Assembly (NCBI RefSeq): GCF_936916975.1
Contig: NZ_CAKZGO010000021.1
Coordinates: 148,028-212,027 of the forward strand
DNA from: an uncultured Dongia sp.
GTDB taxonomy: Bacteria; Pseudomonadota; Alphaproteobacteria; Dongiales; Dongiaceae
Direction of reading: 5' to 3'
DNA: 64,000 nucleotides
Shown here: piece by piece, positions 1-7,483 of the stretch
How positions within the stretch are numbered: position 1 is the first letter of the stretch
Layout: every line of letters starts with the position of its first letter
Notes under the pieces: generated by a model
What the model was told of the DNA's origin: nothing
The model's input: the letters and a program-made list of their open reading frames with translations, nothing else
Database searches by the model: none
Program-made: the position numbers and the translations under genes

Positions 1-1
1 G

Positions 2-673
2 GACCATAAGGGTGTCTGCGCCTCGGCGCAGTTGGAAGCCGGCGGCTTCATCCGGTCATCGCCGGGGTTCGAGCATCCCAACCTGCAGTTCCATTTCCTG
101 CCGTCGACGGTCAACGATCACGGCCGCAAGAACGGCACCAGCCATGCCTATCAGGTTCATATCGGCAATATGCGCCAGGAGGCGCGCGGCTGGATCAAAC
201 TGAAATCGACCAACCCCAAAGATCATCCACGCATCCAGCCGTTCTATCTGCAGACCGAGAACGACCGGCGAGAATTCCGCGACGCCGTCAAGCTGACCCG
301 CGAGATCTTCGCCCAGAAGGCATTCGACCAGTATCGCGGGCCGGAGATCAACCCCGGTGACAATGTGCGCACCGATGAGGAGATCGATGCGTTCATCCGT
401 CGCCGCGGCGACAGCGCCTATCACCCCTCCTGCTCCTGCAAGATGGGGACGGATGAGATGGCCGTGGTCGATCCGCAGGCGCGCGTCCACGGCATTGAAG
501 GTTTGCGGGTTGCCGATGCATCGATCATGCCCTCGATCGTCAGCGGCAATCTCAATGCACCGACCATCATGATGGCTGAGAAGTGCAGCGACATGATCCT
601 GGGGCGGCGTCCCCTGCCCCCGGCCAATGCGCCGGTCTATGCCTCGGCTAACTGGCAGACTGCGCAGCGTTAG
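2..673 (+). CDS. betA: choline dehydrogenase, C-terminal part (cut by window edge)
   Basis: GMC-family flavoprotein that oxidises choline to betaine aldehyde and on to glycine betaine, normally at the inner membrane. The frame is open from base 2, so only the last ~223 residues are present and the FAD-binding N-terminus lies outside. What is visible is the C-terminal GMC domain. The segment SAYHPSCSCKMG carries the catalytic His, and SGNLNAPTIM carries the partner Asn. The EAGGFIRS and DHPRIQPFYL segments resemble bacterial and mitochondrial choline dehydrogenases rather than other GMC alcohol dehydrogenases. It is probably the end of a bet operon to the left. Its product, glycine betaine, is also the expected product of the TmpA/TmpB pair at 11-12.8 kb. 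The family call is firm; the substrate is inferred from similarity remembered for BetA. Confidence 0.9.
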   Translation, partial: DHKGVCASAQLEAGGFIRSSPGFEHPNLQFHFLPSTVNDHGRKNGTSHAYQVHIGNMRQEARGWIKLKSTNPKDHPRIQPFYLQTENDRREFRDAVKLTREIFAQKAFDQYRGPEINPGDNVRTDEEIDAFIRRRGDSAYHPSCSCKMGTDEMAVVDPQARVHGIEGLRVADASIMPSIVSGNLNAPTIMMAEKCSDMILGRRPLPPANAPVYASANWQTAQR

Positions 674-686
674 AAAGAATTAGGCA

Positions 687-792
687 ATTGTCATCCCCGC
701 GCCAGTCGGCGAATGCCGACATGCGTCGGCGGCGGGGATCCATCTATCAAGCATTCCGATCCATAGATTCCCGCTTTCGCGGGAATGACAAT
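687..792. repeat. intergenic palindromic repeat (REP-like pair) after betA
   Basis: The outer ends form an inverted repeat: attgtcatccccgc at 687-700 pairs with gcgggaatgacaat at 779-792 with one mismatch. Two sub-units are visible. The left one runs from the CCCCGC arm at 695-700 to a GGCGGGGATCCAT arm near 730-742. The right one is a compact hairpin, ATTCCCGC-TTTC-GCGGGAAT, near 766-786. The GTCATTCCCGC...GCGGGAATGAC pattern is a widespread type of proteobacterial intergenic repeat. Lying between the convergent ends of betA and the MFS gene, it may also act as a bidirectional terminator. Only one copy is in this window. Confidence 0.7.
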
Positions 793-801
793 GGAAAAGA
801 T

Positions 802-2082
802 TCAGCGATCGCCGGGGTCCTCGTCGTTGTAATAGAACTCCGGCAACGGATCGGTGCGCGGATCGAGGGCGTTGGCGATGGCCGAGGTCGTCTGCATCGA
901 GACGAAGGTCGTCTGTTCCGAGGCCGGGCGCGCCTGGCGCGCCAGCATGCGATAGGCGGTGAAGATCATGATCGCGGACGCAACCACCGCCAGGTAGACG
1001 AACAGCGCCGATGGGCCAAACTGCCCCATGAAGAAGGACGCAATGAGCGGCCCGACCGTGCCGCCGATCGCCCAGACCAACAGCAAGCCACCTGACGCGC
1101 CGACCATGTCGGCTCTGTCGACATAGTCATAGGCCTGCGCAACAGCCAAGGGATAGATCGTGGCCAAGGCGCCGCCGAGAAACACGACGGCCACCAGCAA
1201 TGTGGTGAGCGATGCGCCGCCCAGGCTGAAAACGCTGAGCACGACGCTGGAGACAACGCACATGATCAGCACGCCGAGCAGCACCGTGCGGCGGTCATAG
1301 CGGTCCGACAACTTGCCGATCGGCCATTGCAGGACGAGACCACCGAAGATCGGCACACCCATGAACAGGGAAATCTGCCAGACAGTAAGCTGCAGGTGGC
1401 CGGCGTAAATGGCGCCCAGCGCGTAGAAAGCGCCGGACAGCATGCCAGCGCCCCATGTCGCAATGACACCCAACGGCGAGGCACGGTAGAGAACGCGCAG
1501 TCCTAAACGCTTGACGCCGCCGAGCTCTGGCCCAGCGACGCGGGTCAGCACCACCGGCACGAGCGACAGCGACATCAGCAGCGCGCCCAAACAGAACAGG
1601 CCGAGGCCCTCGATTTCCAGCGCATTGATCAGCAGCTGACCGATCAACGTGGCAAGATATGTCGTGACAAGGTAGATCGACAGGACCTGGCCGCGGCCTT
1701 CATTGCTCGTCTTCACATTCAGCCAACTCTCGATCGTGGCGTAGAGAGCGGCGACGCAGAAGCCCGTCAAGGCGCGCATGAGCGCCCATAGCGCCACGTC
1801 GAAGACCAAGGCATGCACCAGCGAGCTGGCCGTTGCGAGTGCTGCAAAGGCCGCGAAGGCGCGAATATGACCGACCCGGCGAATGATGCCTTGCCCAAGA
1901 ACGCTGCCGACCATGAAGCCGAGGTAATAGGCGGACATGACTAGACCGGAAATATCCGGCGACACTTTCTCGATGCCAAGGCGTACCGGCAGCAAGATGC
2001 CGATGAGGCCGTTGCCCAGCACCAGCAAGCCGGCGCCGAACAGGAGCGAGAAGACGGGTCTAAGAACGAGCAGCACTGGCAC
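802..2082 (-). CDS. MFS transporter, YcaD-like
   Basis: Predicted 12-helix inner-membrane transporter of the major facilitator superfamily, 426 residues, close to family length. Hydrophobic helices follow each other from residue 8 onward. The MFS loop 2-3 signature appears as GQGIIRRVGHIRAF near residues 64-77, and its second-half equivalent as GKLSDRYDRRTVLLG near residues 255-270. The overall pattern resembles E. coli YcaD, whose substrate is not established. A hydrophilic tail of about 35 residues follows the last helix. The start at 2082 lies inside the end of the upstream eamA-like gene, a 23-base overlap, so the two are probably translationally coupled. No substrate can be assigned. Confidence 0.88.
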   Translation of the reverse strand: MPVLLVLRPVFSLLFGAGLLVLGNGLIGILLPVRLGIEKVSPDISGLVMSAYYLGFMVGSVLGQGIIRRVGHIRAFAAFAALATASSLVHALVFDVALWALMRALTGFCVAALYATIESWLNVKTSNEGRGQVLSIYLVTTYLATLIGQLLINALEIEGLGLFCLGALLMSLSLVPVVLTRVAGPELGGVKRLGLRVLYRASPLGVIATWGAGMLSGAFYALGAIYAGHLQLTVWQISLFMGVPIFGGLVLQWPIGKLSDRYDRRTVLLGVLIMCVVSSVVLSVFSLGGASLTTLLVAVVFLGGALATIYPLAVAQAYDYVDRADMVGASGGLLLVWAIGGTVGPLIASFFMGQFGPSALFVYLAVVASAIMIFTAYRMLARQARPASEQTTFVSMQTTSAIANALDPRTDPLPEFYYNDEDPGDR

Positions 2083-2950
2083 TTACCTGCGGCTGGGGTT
2101 TCGGCGCACGCACAACGAACAGCAATCCAGCGAGGGTCAAGACACCGGCAAGCACTTCCAACAGCGACAGTTGCTCGCCCAACACGATGGCCGAGGCCGC
2201 TATGCCGAAGATCGGCACCATGAGGGAGAACGGCGCCACAACACTGGCAGAATAGAGGCGCAGCAGATAGACCCAAAGCGAGAAGCCGACGATGGTCGAC
2301 GCCCAGGCGATATAGAGCACCGACAGGATGCCGCTCCAGGACAGATTGGTGAGGGTGGCCAGCATACGGTCCGGGCCTTCGAACACGGCGGAGAGTCCCG
2401 CCATCGGCAATGGTGGCACGACCGCGACCCAGATGATCAAATTGAGCATGTTGGAGGCCTTGGCCTGCTTCATCAGGATGTTCGCATAGCCCCAGGCGCA
2501 GGCCGCCGCCACGACCAGCACCAACCCAATGAGGCTGGTTTCCTGCGCACGTTCGATCCCGATCAGGACCAAGCCACCACTCGCCAGCGCGATGCCGGCA
2601 ATCTGCGCGGGACGCAGCCGTTCGCCCAGCAGCAGTACAGCGAAAATAACGGTGAACAACGCCTGCGCCTGCAGAACCAGGGAGGAAAGCCCGGCCGGCA
2701 TCCCGAGATCCATGCCCAGGAACAGCAGGCCGAATTTCACCACACCGAAGACCAGCCCGATCGACAGGATCCAGCGCCAGCTGACGCACGGCCAGCCAAC
2801 GAAGAAAATCATTGGCACGGCAACGGCGAGAAATCGCAGCGCCGAGAGCAGAAACGGCGGAAAATCCTTGAGCCCGATCTTAATTGCGACGAAATTGATG
2901 CCCCACAGGGCGGCAACCAACAGCGCCAGAGCGATATGCTTGGGTTTCAT
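2060..2950 (-). CDS. eamA: EamA-family (DMT) exporter, YdeD-like
   Basis: Inner-membrane drug/metabolite transporter of about 296 residues with two EamA repeats (roughly 5-138 and 150-282) and ten predicted helices. The segments WGINFVAIKIGL near residue 16, GMPAGLSSLVLQAQALFT near residues 83-100 and ERLRPAQIAGIAL resemble E. coli EamA/YdeD, an exporter of cysteine-pathway metabolites. Substrate by similarity would be O-acetylserine/cysteine or related amino acids, but DMT specificity is hard to read from sequence. It overlaps the following MFS gene by 23 bases, so this is a two-gene exporter operon. The start at 2950 is an ATG that precedes the first helix at the expected distance. Confidence 0.85.
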   Translation of the reverse strand: MKPKHIALALLVAALWGINFVAIKIGLKDFPPFLLSALRFLAVAVPMIFFVGWPCVSWRWILSIGLVFGVVKFGLLFLGMDLGMPAGLSSLVLQAQALFTVIFAVLLLGERLRPAQIAGIALASGGLVLIGIERAQETSLIGLVLVVAAACAWGYANILMKQAKASNMLNLIIWVAVVPPLPMAGLSAVFEGPDRMLATLTNLSWSGILSVLYIAWASTIVGFSLWVYLLRLYSASVVAPFSLMVPIFGIAASAIVLGEQLSLLEVLAGVLTLAGLLFVVRAPKPQPQVSASAARS

Positions 2951-3063
2951 GAGGCGGAACCTGACCGAAAAGATGCTTTACCATGCCCCAGTTTCGGATT
3001 CGGAAACAAGGGTGCAACCAGCCCACGAAACCACCAGGGAGTGCTGATTTTGGAGTACGGATT

Positions 3064-3486
3064 TTGACGGGCGAGACTTTCATCCTGCACCCGCAACTGG
3101 CCAAGGACACGCTGCTGATCGGCGACTGGCCGCTGTGCCGTCTTTTGCGCATGAACGACAGCAGCTATCCCTGGCTGATCCTGGTGCCGAGGGTCGCCGA
3201 TATTCGGGAAATCATCGATCTCACGGATATCGATCAACAGCGATTGATGGCGGAGATATCAAATCTGAGCCGCGCCCTGCGCCAGGTTCACACGCCTGAC
3301 AAGATCAACGTGGCGGCGCTTGGCAATGTGGTGCCGCAGCTGCATGTGCATGTCATCGCCCGCTTTACCGATGATCCGGCATGGCCGAAACCGATCTGGG
3401 GCGTCAAGCAGACGGACCCCTTCGCGGCCGAAGCGGCCAAAGCGGAGATTACGCGCTGGCAGACGGTATTGCGCCTCGCTCAATAG
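3064..3486 (+). CDS. HIT-family nucleotide hydrolase
   Basis: Small cytosolic protein of about 140 residues from the histidine-triad superfamily, which hydrolyse or transfer nucleotidyl groups (diadenosine polyphosphates, AMP conjugates). The triad reads QLHVHVIAR near the C-terminal third, so the first His of the usual H-x-H-x-H motif is Gln, as in many HIT relatives. The C-terminal segment with WPKPIWG is typical of this subgroup. I choose the TTG at 3064: GGAG at 3052-3055 sits at good spacing, and the frame upstream (open from an ATG at 2983) codes a charged stretch unlike the family. The gene is divergent from the eamA-MFS pair, and its 3' end overlaps the small gene on the other strand by seven bases. 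The physiological substrate is unknown. Confidence 0.82.
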   Translation: MTGETFILHPQLAKDTLLIGDWPLCRLLRMNDSSYPWLILVPRVADIREIIDLTDIDQQRLMAEISNLSRALRQVHTPDKINVAALGNVVPQLHVHVIARFTDDPAWPKPIWGVKQTDPFAAEAAKAEITRWQTVLRLAQ

Positions 3487-3707
3487 GCGAGGCGGCTGCT
3501 GTGGAGATCGTGCCCCATGAGCAGCGAAACGAGGTGTGCCATCATCACGAAGCAGATGGCGATGGCGACAAATTGCACGGCCAGCCATGGCACACCATGG
3601 ATGCGCCGTTCGTAAGGCCGGCGCATCTGCAGATTGGCAAGCACCGCGCAGGCAAGTGCAACGATCAGCGTGGTGAGGCTGACCAGCAAACTCGGCCCGC
3701 CCACCAT
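3480..3707 (-). CDS. small two-helix membrane protein
   Basis: Unrecognised 75-residue protein with two strongly hydrophobic segments (roughly residues 5-25 and 42-64) separated by a basic loop, MRRPYERR, which would face the cytoplasm under the positive-inside rule. The ATG at 3707 uses the last base of the mtnN stop (TGATG), so it is very likely translationally coupled to the nucleosidase gene. A GTG three bases upstream is the alternative start. No catalytic motif is visible. It could be a membrane partner of the nucleosidase or simply a co-transcribed gene of unrelated role. Coupling and clean membrane topology support it as a real gene. Confidence 0.6.
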   Translation of the reverse strand: MVGGPSLLVSLTTLIVALACAVLANLQMRRPYERRIHGVPWLAVQFVAIAICFVMMAHLVSLLMGHDLHSSRLAY

Positions 3708-4480
3708 CACCAGAGCTCCCGAATGACGCGGCGGAGGACCGTCGCGGCGCCGGGCGCCACCGCCGCGACAAAGCGCGGAAAATCGAGATGGCTGTCTGCA
3801 CCCGCCAGATCGCTGAGGCAGCGCACGACGACGACGGGCAAGCCCAACAGTGCACCCACCTGCGCCACAGCGGCACCTTCCATCTCGACCGCCTGTGCGC
3901 CGAATTCGGTGTGCAAGCGGCGGCGTACCACCTCGCTGTTGATGAATTGATCACCGGACAGGATACGACCCATGAGCACGCGCCGCCGGCGCTCGCCCGG
4001 TGCCGCAAGATCCGCCGGCAGATCCGGCAGATCGATCTCGGCCGCGGCGCGGGTCAGGCGGTCAATGAGGTCGGGGGCAAGTTCGAAAGCATAGTCACGC
4101 CGGTGTTCGCCGAGTGGCGGCACACCGGGGCGAAACGGGATCATGGCAGCATCCTGCAGATGCCCGTAATCGTGCTGAACCAGGGAATGAGCGATGACGG
4201 TGTCACCGATGTGGAGAGCCGGGTCGAGCCCCCCTGCGACACCGCTGACAACCAGGCCACGACATCCGAACTCGTGGGCGAGCAGTGCCGCCGTCACGGC
4301 CGAGGCCACTTTGCCGACACCGCTCTCGGACACGACCACGTCGTGGCCATCCAATTGCCCAAGCACCACGCGACGCCCGAGCAACATGCGCGTCTCGACA
4401 TGCACCATGAGTTCCGCGAGAGCCGCCTCTTCCTCCGCCATGGCACATATAACGGCAAGCGGGGCAGCTGATGTCGGCAT
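3707..4480 (-). CDS. mtnN: 5'-methylthioadenosine/S-adenosylhomocysteine nucleosidase
   Basis: Hydrolyses the glycosidic bond of methylthioadenosine and S-adenosylhomocysteine, clearing inhibitory by-products of methylation and polyamine synthesis. At 257 residues it is slightly longer than E. coli MtnN (about 230) because of an arginine-rich insertion around residues 140-165. Family motifs are complete: AMAEEEA near residue 15 with the N-terminal catalytic Glu, GVAGGLDPALHIGD near 80-93, SGDQFINS, VEMEGAAVAQV with the substrate-binding Glu, and RCLSDLAG with the catalytic Asp. HpnG, the hopanoid nucleosidase, is a relative, and hopanoid genes occur elsewhere in this window. The motifs here look like true MtnN rather than HpnG. 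The next gene starts on its stop codon. Confidence 0.88.
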   Translation of the reverse strand: MPTSAAPLAVICAMAEEEAALAELMVHVETRMLLGRRVVLGQLDGHDVVVSESGVGKVASAVTAALLAHEFGCRGLVVSGVAGGLDPALHIGDTVIAHSLVQHDYGHLQDAAMIPFRPGVPPLGEHRRDYAFELAPDLIDRLTRAAAEIDLPDLPADLAAPGERRRRVLMGRILSGDQFINSEVVRRRLHTEFGAQAVEMEGAAVAQVGALLGLPVVVVRCLSDLAGADSHLDFPRFVAAVAPGAATVLRRVIRELW

Positions 4481-4616
4481 GATCTCTGAAGCTTCTGCTG
4501 GTTAACGGGCATGCGAATCGTAATGATGTGCGGTGACGGCGTCTACTGCGGATCGGCTGATTGATCCAAGAGGGTTCCCTCAGCGTATAAACAATCGTCA
4601 TCTTACAGGCAGCACC

Positions 4617-6101
4617 ATGCCCCCGAAAGCCACCCACGTATTCTCCCCTGCCCTGGTCTGGCTGCGCCGGGATCTGCGCCTCTCAGACAACCCGGCGCTG
4701 ACTGCGGCGGCGGCCAGCGGCCGGCCGGTCGTGGCGGTGTTCATCGACGATGCGACAACCCTTGGCGCTGCATCGCGCTGGTGGCGCGGCCGCAGCCTGG
4801 CGGCCCTCAGCCGGGATATCGCGCGCCTGGGGTCGCGCCTCATTCTCCGACAGGGTAACGCTCTCGACCATCTGATGGGTCTGGCGGAGGAAATCGGCGC
4901 CAAAGAGCTTCACTTCAATCAGCGCTTCGAGCCCCATGATTTGGCCGAGGATGCGCGCATCATGACGGAACTGCGCGGCGTGGGCGTTGCGGTCCATGAA
5001 CACCAGGGGAATCGCCTACACGCGCCCACGGCGCTCAAGACCCTGAAGGGCGATCCCTTTCGCGTCTTCACGCCGTTCTGGCGCCGCCTGGCAGAAAGCT
5101 ACCGGTCGCCGCAGCGTCATGCTGCTCCCAAATCCTTGGCGGCACCGACGGCATGGCCGCATTCCGCCGATCTTGCGGCCTTCCAGATCACGGCACCGTG
5201 GACCGAGGGTATGCAGATGCATTGGCAACCCGGCGAGGCGGGTGCCGCCGCCCTGATGGATCAGGTCAAGGCGAAGCTGCCGAATTATGGCGAGCATCGC
5301 GATCGGCCGGATGTTGGCGGCACGTCACGATTGAGCCCGCATCTCGCGTGGGGCGAGATCAGCGTGCATGACATCTGGCGGCGTCTCGCCACGCATGGCA
5401 ATCCGGCCGAGAACGGGTTCCTGCGGGAACTCGGCTGGCGCGATTTCAACACGCATCTGCTCTATCATTTTCCCAAACTGCCGACACGGAACTGGAATCC
5501 GCGCTTCGATGACTTTCCTTTCGAGAATTCGACCGAGCAGCTGAAGGCTTGGCAAAGAGGCCTGACCGGCTATCCGATCGTCGATGCCGGCATGCGCGAA
5601 CTTTGGACGACCGGCTGGATGCATAACCGCCTCCGCATGATCGTGGCCTCGTTCCTCATCAAGGATCTGCTGATCGACTGGCGCAAGGGCGAGGCCTGGT
5701 TCTGGGACACGCTGGTCGATGCGGATCTCGCGCAGAATGCCGGCAACTGGCAATGGGTCGCGGGATCGGGCGCCGACGCGGCGCCCTATTTCCGCGTGTT
5801 CAACCCAACCACGCAGAGCATCAAGTTCGACCCCGACGGCGCCTATATCCGCCGCTGGGTGCCGGAACTTGCGAAGTTGCCAACGCCTCTCATTCACGCG
5901 CCATCGGCGGCACCGGCGACAGCGCTGGCTGAGGCCGGAATCGTCTTGGGGCGCAGCTATCCAACGCCGCTCGTTGACCATGCCGAGGCGCGACAGCGCG
6001 CCCTTGCCGTCTACAGCGCACTCAGCCGGAATCCTGACGACATGGCCGAGGCCACCGCCGCCAAACTCACTGCCCGCAAGCCGCGCGACCTCTTCTCCTA
6101 G
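4617..6101 (+). CDS. phrB: deoxyribodipyrimidine photo-lyase
   Basis: Light-dependent repair of UV-induced pyrimidine dimers, using FAD and an antenna chromophore. The 494-residue product has the N-terminal alpha/beta antenna domain (LVWLRRDLRLSDNPAL near residue 12) and the C-terminal FAD domain. That domain carries GYPIVDAGMREL, TGWMHNRLRM and the D-x-D-x-A-x-N segment VDADLAQNAGNWQW. The usual aromatic and Trp positions are present. I prefer the ATG at 4617, which puts the antenna strand about ten residues in. The frame stays open to a GTG at 4533, but that adds 28 residues without family character. It is a class I type photolyase; a cryptochrome-like role cannot be excluded by motif alone. 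It appears monocistronic. Confidence 0.92.
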   Translation: MPPKATHVFSPALVWLRRDLRLSDNPALTAAAASGRPVVAVFIDDATTLGAASRWWRGRSLAALSRDIARLGSRLILRQGNALDHLMGLAEEIGAKELHFNQRFEPHDLAEDARIMTELRGVGVAVHEHQGNRLHAPTALKTLKGDPFRVFTPFWRRLAESYRSPQRHAAPKSLAAPTAWPHSADLAAFQITAPWTEGMQMHWQPGEAGAAALMDQVKAKLPNYGEHRDRPDVGGTSRLSPHLAWGEISVHDIWRRLATHGNPAENGFLRELGWRDFNTHLLYHFPKLPTRNWNPRFDDFPFENSTEQLKAWQRGLTGYPIVDAGMRELWTTGWMHNRLRMIVASFLIKDLLIDWRKGEAWFWDTLVDADLAQNAGNWQWVAGSGADAAPYFRVFNPTTQSIKFDPDGAYIRRWVPELAKLPTPLIHAPSAAPATALAEAGIVLGRSYPTPLVDHAEARQRALAVYSALSRNPDDMAEATAAKLTARKPRDLFS

Positions 6102-6242
6102 CCCCGGCGCATCTGCGCCAACCTGTCACGCGTCATTCTGACAGGCTGACAGGCCGCCCGAGAATCCACACATATTGCATGGATAAGAGCGGCGCGGGTG
6201 ACTGCTGCTCGGATTCGCCTGTGATCAACTCGGGGATACATC

Positions 6243-6908
6243 ATGACCATAAATAAACGCTGGCTCAGCGCTTGCGCTGCTGCCGCCATCACACTCGCTG
6301 TGAACGCTGCCAACGCACAGGAAGCGCCGCCCGAGCCGTCCGGCAAGACCGCGGGCGACTTCATGATCCGCGTGCGCGCACTAGGGGTCATTCCGGCCGA
6401 TAATGCCGATATTGACCCGATAGGCGGGGACACCGACCTCTCCAACACCGCCGCGCCAGAAATCGATATCAGCTATTTCATTACCGATAACATCGCGCTG
6501 GAGCTCATCGCCGCGACGACGCATCACGACGTCTGGGCCAAGGACACCGATCTTGGCGACGTCAATCTCGGCGACGTCTGGCTGCTGCCGCCGACACTGC
6601 TGCTGCAGTATCATTTCCTCAGCAAAGGGATTGTCAGTCCCTATCTGGGCGCCGGCATCAACTACTCGATCTTTTACGGCGTTGACGAGCCCAACCACGG
6701 CATCATCGAAGATGTCGATTACGAGAACGGTCTGGGCTGGGCGCTGCAAGCCGGCGTCGACGTGCGCATCGCCGACAATTGGTATGTGAATGCCGACGTG
6801 AAGCGCCTGTTCCTCAATACCGACGCCAGCATCAACCACGGTGCCATCAAGGCAGATGTCGATGTTGATCCATGGATCTTCGGCATGGGTATCGGCTACA
6901 AGTTCTAG
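6243..6908 (+). CDS. ompW: OmpW-family outer membrane protein
   Basis: Predicted 8-strand outer-membrane beta-barrel of 221 residues with a clear Sec signal peptide (positive start, hydrophobic core, A-N-A-Q cleavage region near residues 22-26). Alternating hydrophobic strands follow. The segments GDFMIRVRALGVIP, APEIDISYFITDNIALELIA and LPPTLLLQYHF are characteristic of OmpW, and the last strand ends in GIGYKF with the C-terminal Phe used for barrel assembly. OmpW proteins form narrow channels for small hydrophobic molecules. The gene stands alone, with a 141-base upstream gap and a strong hairpin just downstream that it shares with the converging cys operon. Confidence 0.92.
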   Translation: MTINKRWLSACAAAAITLAVNAANAQEAPPEPSGKTAGDFMIRVRALGVIPADNADIDPIGGDTDLSNTAAPEIDISYFITDNIALELIAATTHHDVWAKDTDLGDVNLGDVWLLPPTLLLQYHFLSKGIVSPYLGAGINYSIFYGVDEPNHGIIEDVDYENGLGWALQAGVDVRIADNWYVNADVKRLFLNTDASINHGAIKADVDVDPWIFGMGIGYKF

Positions 6909-6923
6909 GTCGCAAAAGACAAA

Positions 6924-6947
6924 GCCCGCCACTTTTCAGTGGCGGGC
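6924..6947. terminator. bidirectional hairpin between ompW and the cys operon
   Basis: A perfect 10-bp stem (gcccgccact at 6924-6933 with agtggcgggc at 6938-6947) closes a TTTC loop. It sits 15 bases after the ompW stop and about 20 bases beyond the end of the converging DUF934 gene. The flanks are AAA on one side and CTCTT on the other, so it could terminate from both directions. Confidence 0.8.
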
Positions 6948-6967
6948 CTCTTGATAAGCACGCGACG

Positions 6968-7483
6968 TCACTCCGCGGCGGTGGCGACTTTGTCCAGGCC
7001 GTGGCGCAGACGCAGGGCCGTCTCGCGGCGATCATTGGTGGGCTGATAGAACACCGAGAATTCCTTGAGCGCCTCGGCATAGCCTTCAACGCGCTTCTCG
7101 GCCGGCGGCTCGATCGTGTCGATGCCGACACGAGTCATGAACAGATACTGGTCGCGCAGAACCTGACCCACAGCGCGGATTTCGCCGCGATAGCCAAGAC
7201 GGTCGCGCAACACGCGGGCATAGGAAAAGGCGCGGCCATCCGTGAATTTCGGGAATTCCAGCGCCACCAGCGACAGATGATCCAGATCGTCGGCCAGCAG
7301 CAGCGGCGACTGATCGCTCTTCAGCGACACGCCGATGGCCGTGTTGCGCTGGCGCAGGATTTCACGCTCCGCCTGCCAGCGTTCGAGCGAGACGATCGCC
7401 TTGGCACCTTCGGGCAAGGCGGCGTCATCCGCCACCCGCACCCATTCATTCGGCTGCGGGACGCCGTTCCTTAGAACTACCAT
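6968..7483 (-). CDS. DUF934 protein of sulfite reduction
   Basis: Small protein of 171 residues of the DUF934/COG3749 family, found next to siroheme sulfite/nitrite reductases and thought to take part in sulfite reduction; its biochemical role is not settled. Recognisable segments are LLLADDLDHLSLVALEFPKF, GRAFSYARVLRDRLGYRGEIRA and GQVLRDQYLFMTRVGID, which are the conserved core. It overlaps the end of cysI by 38 bases and ends the operon just before the shared terminator. No cofactor motif such as CxxC is visible. The family call is firm; the function is inferred from neighbours. Confidence 0.85.
   Translation of the reverse strand: MVVLRNGVPQPNEWVRVADDAALPEGAKAIVSLERWQAEREILRQRNTAIGVSLKSDQSPLLLADDLDHLSLVALEFPKFTDGRAFSYARVLRDRLGYRGEIRAVGQVLRDQYLFMTRVGIDTIEPPAEKRVEGYAEALKEFSVFYQPTNDRRETALRLRHGLDKVATAAE

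Noticed and set aside
1937..3067. A 376-codon plus-strand frame opposite the eamA-like gene
   Set aside because: Gln/His/Arg-rich low-information translation; the minus strand codes a well-formed ten-helix exporter.
3707..4480. The nucleosidase as HpnG of the hopanoid pathway
   Set aside because: The motifs GDQFIN, EMEGAAV and RCLSDLAG are those of MtnN, and the gene is 41 kb from the hpn operon.
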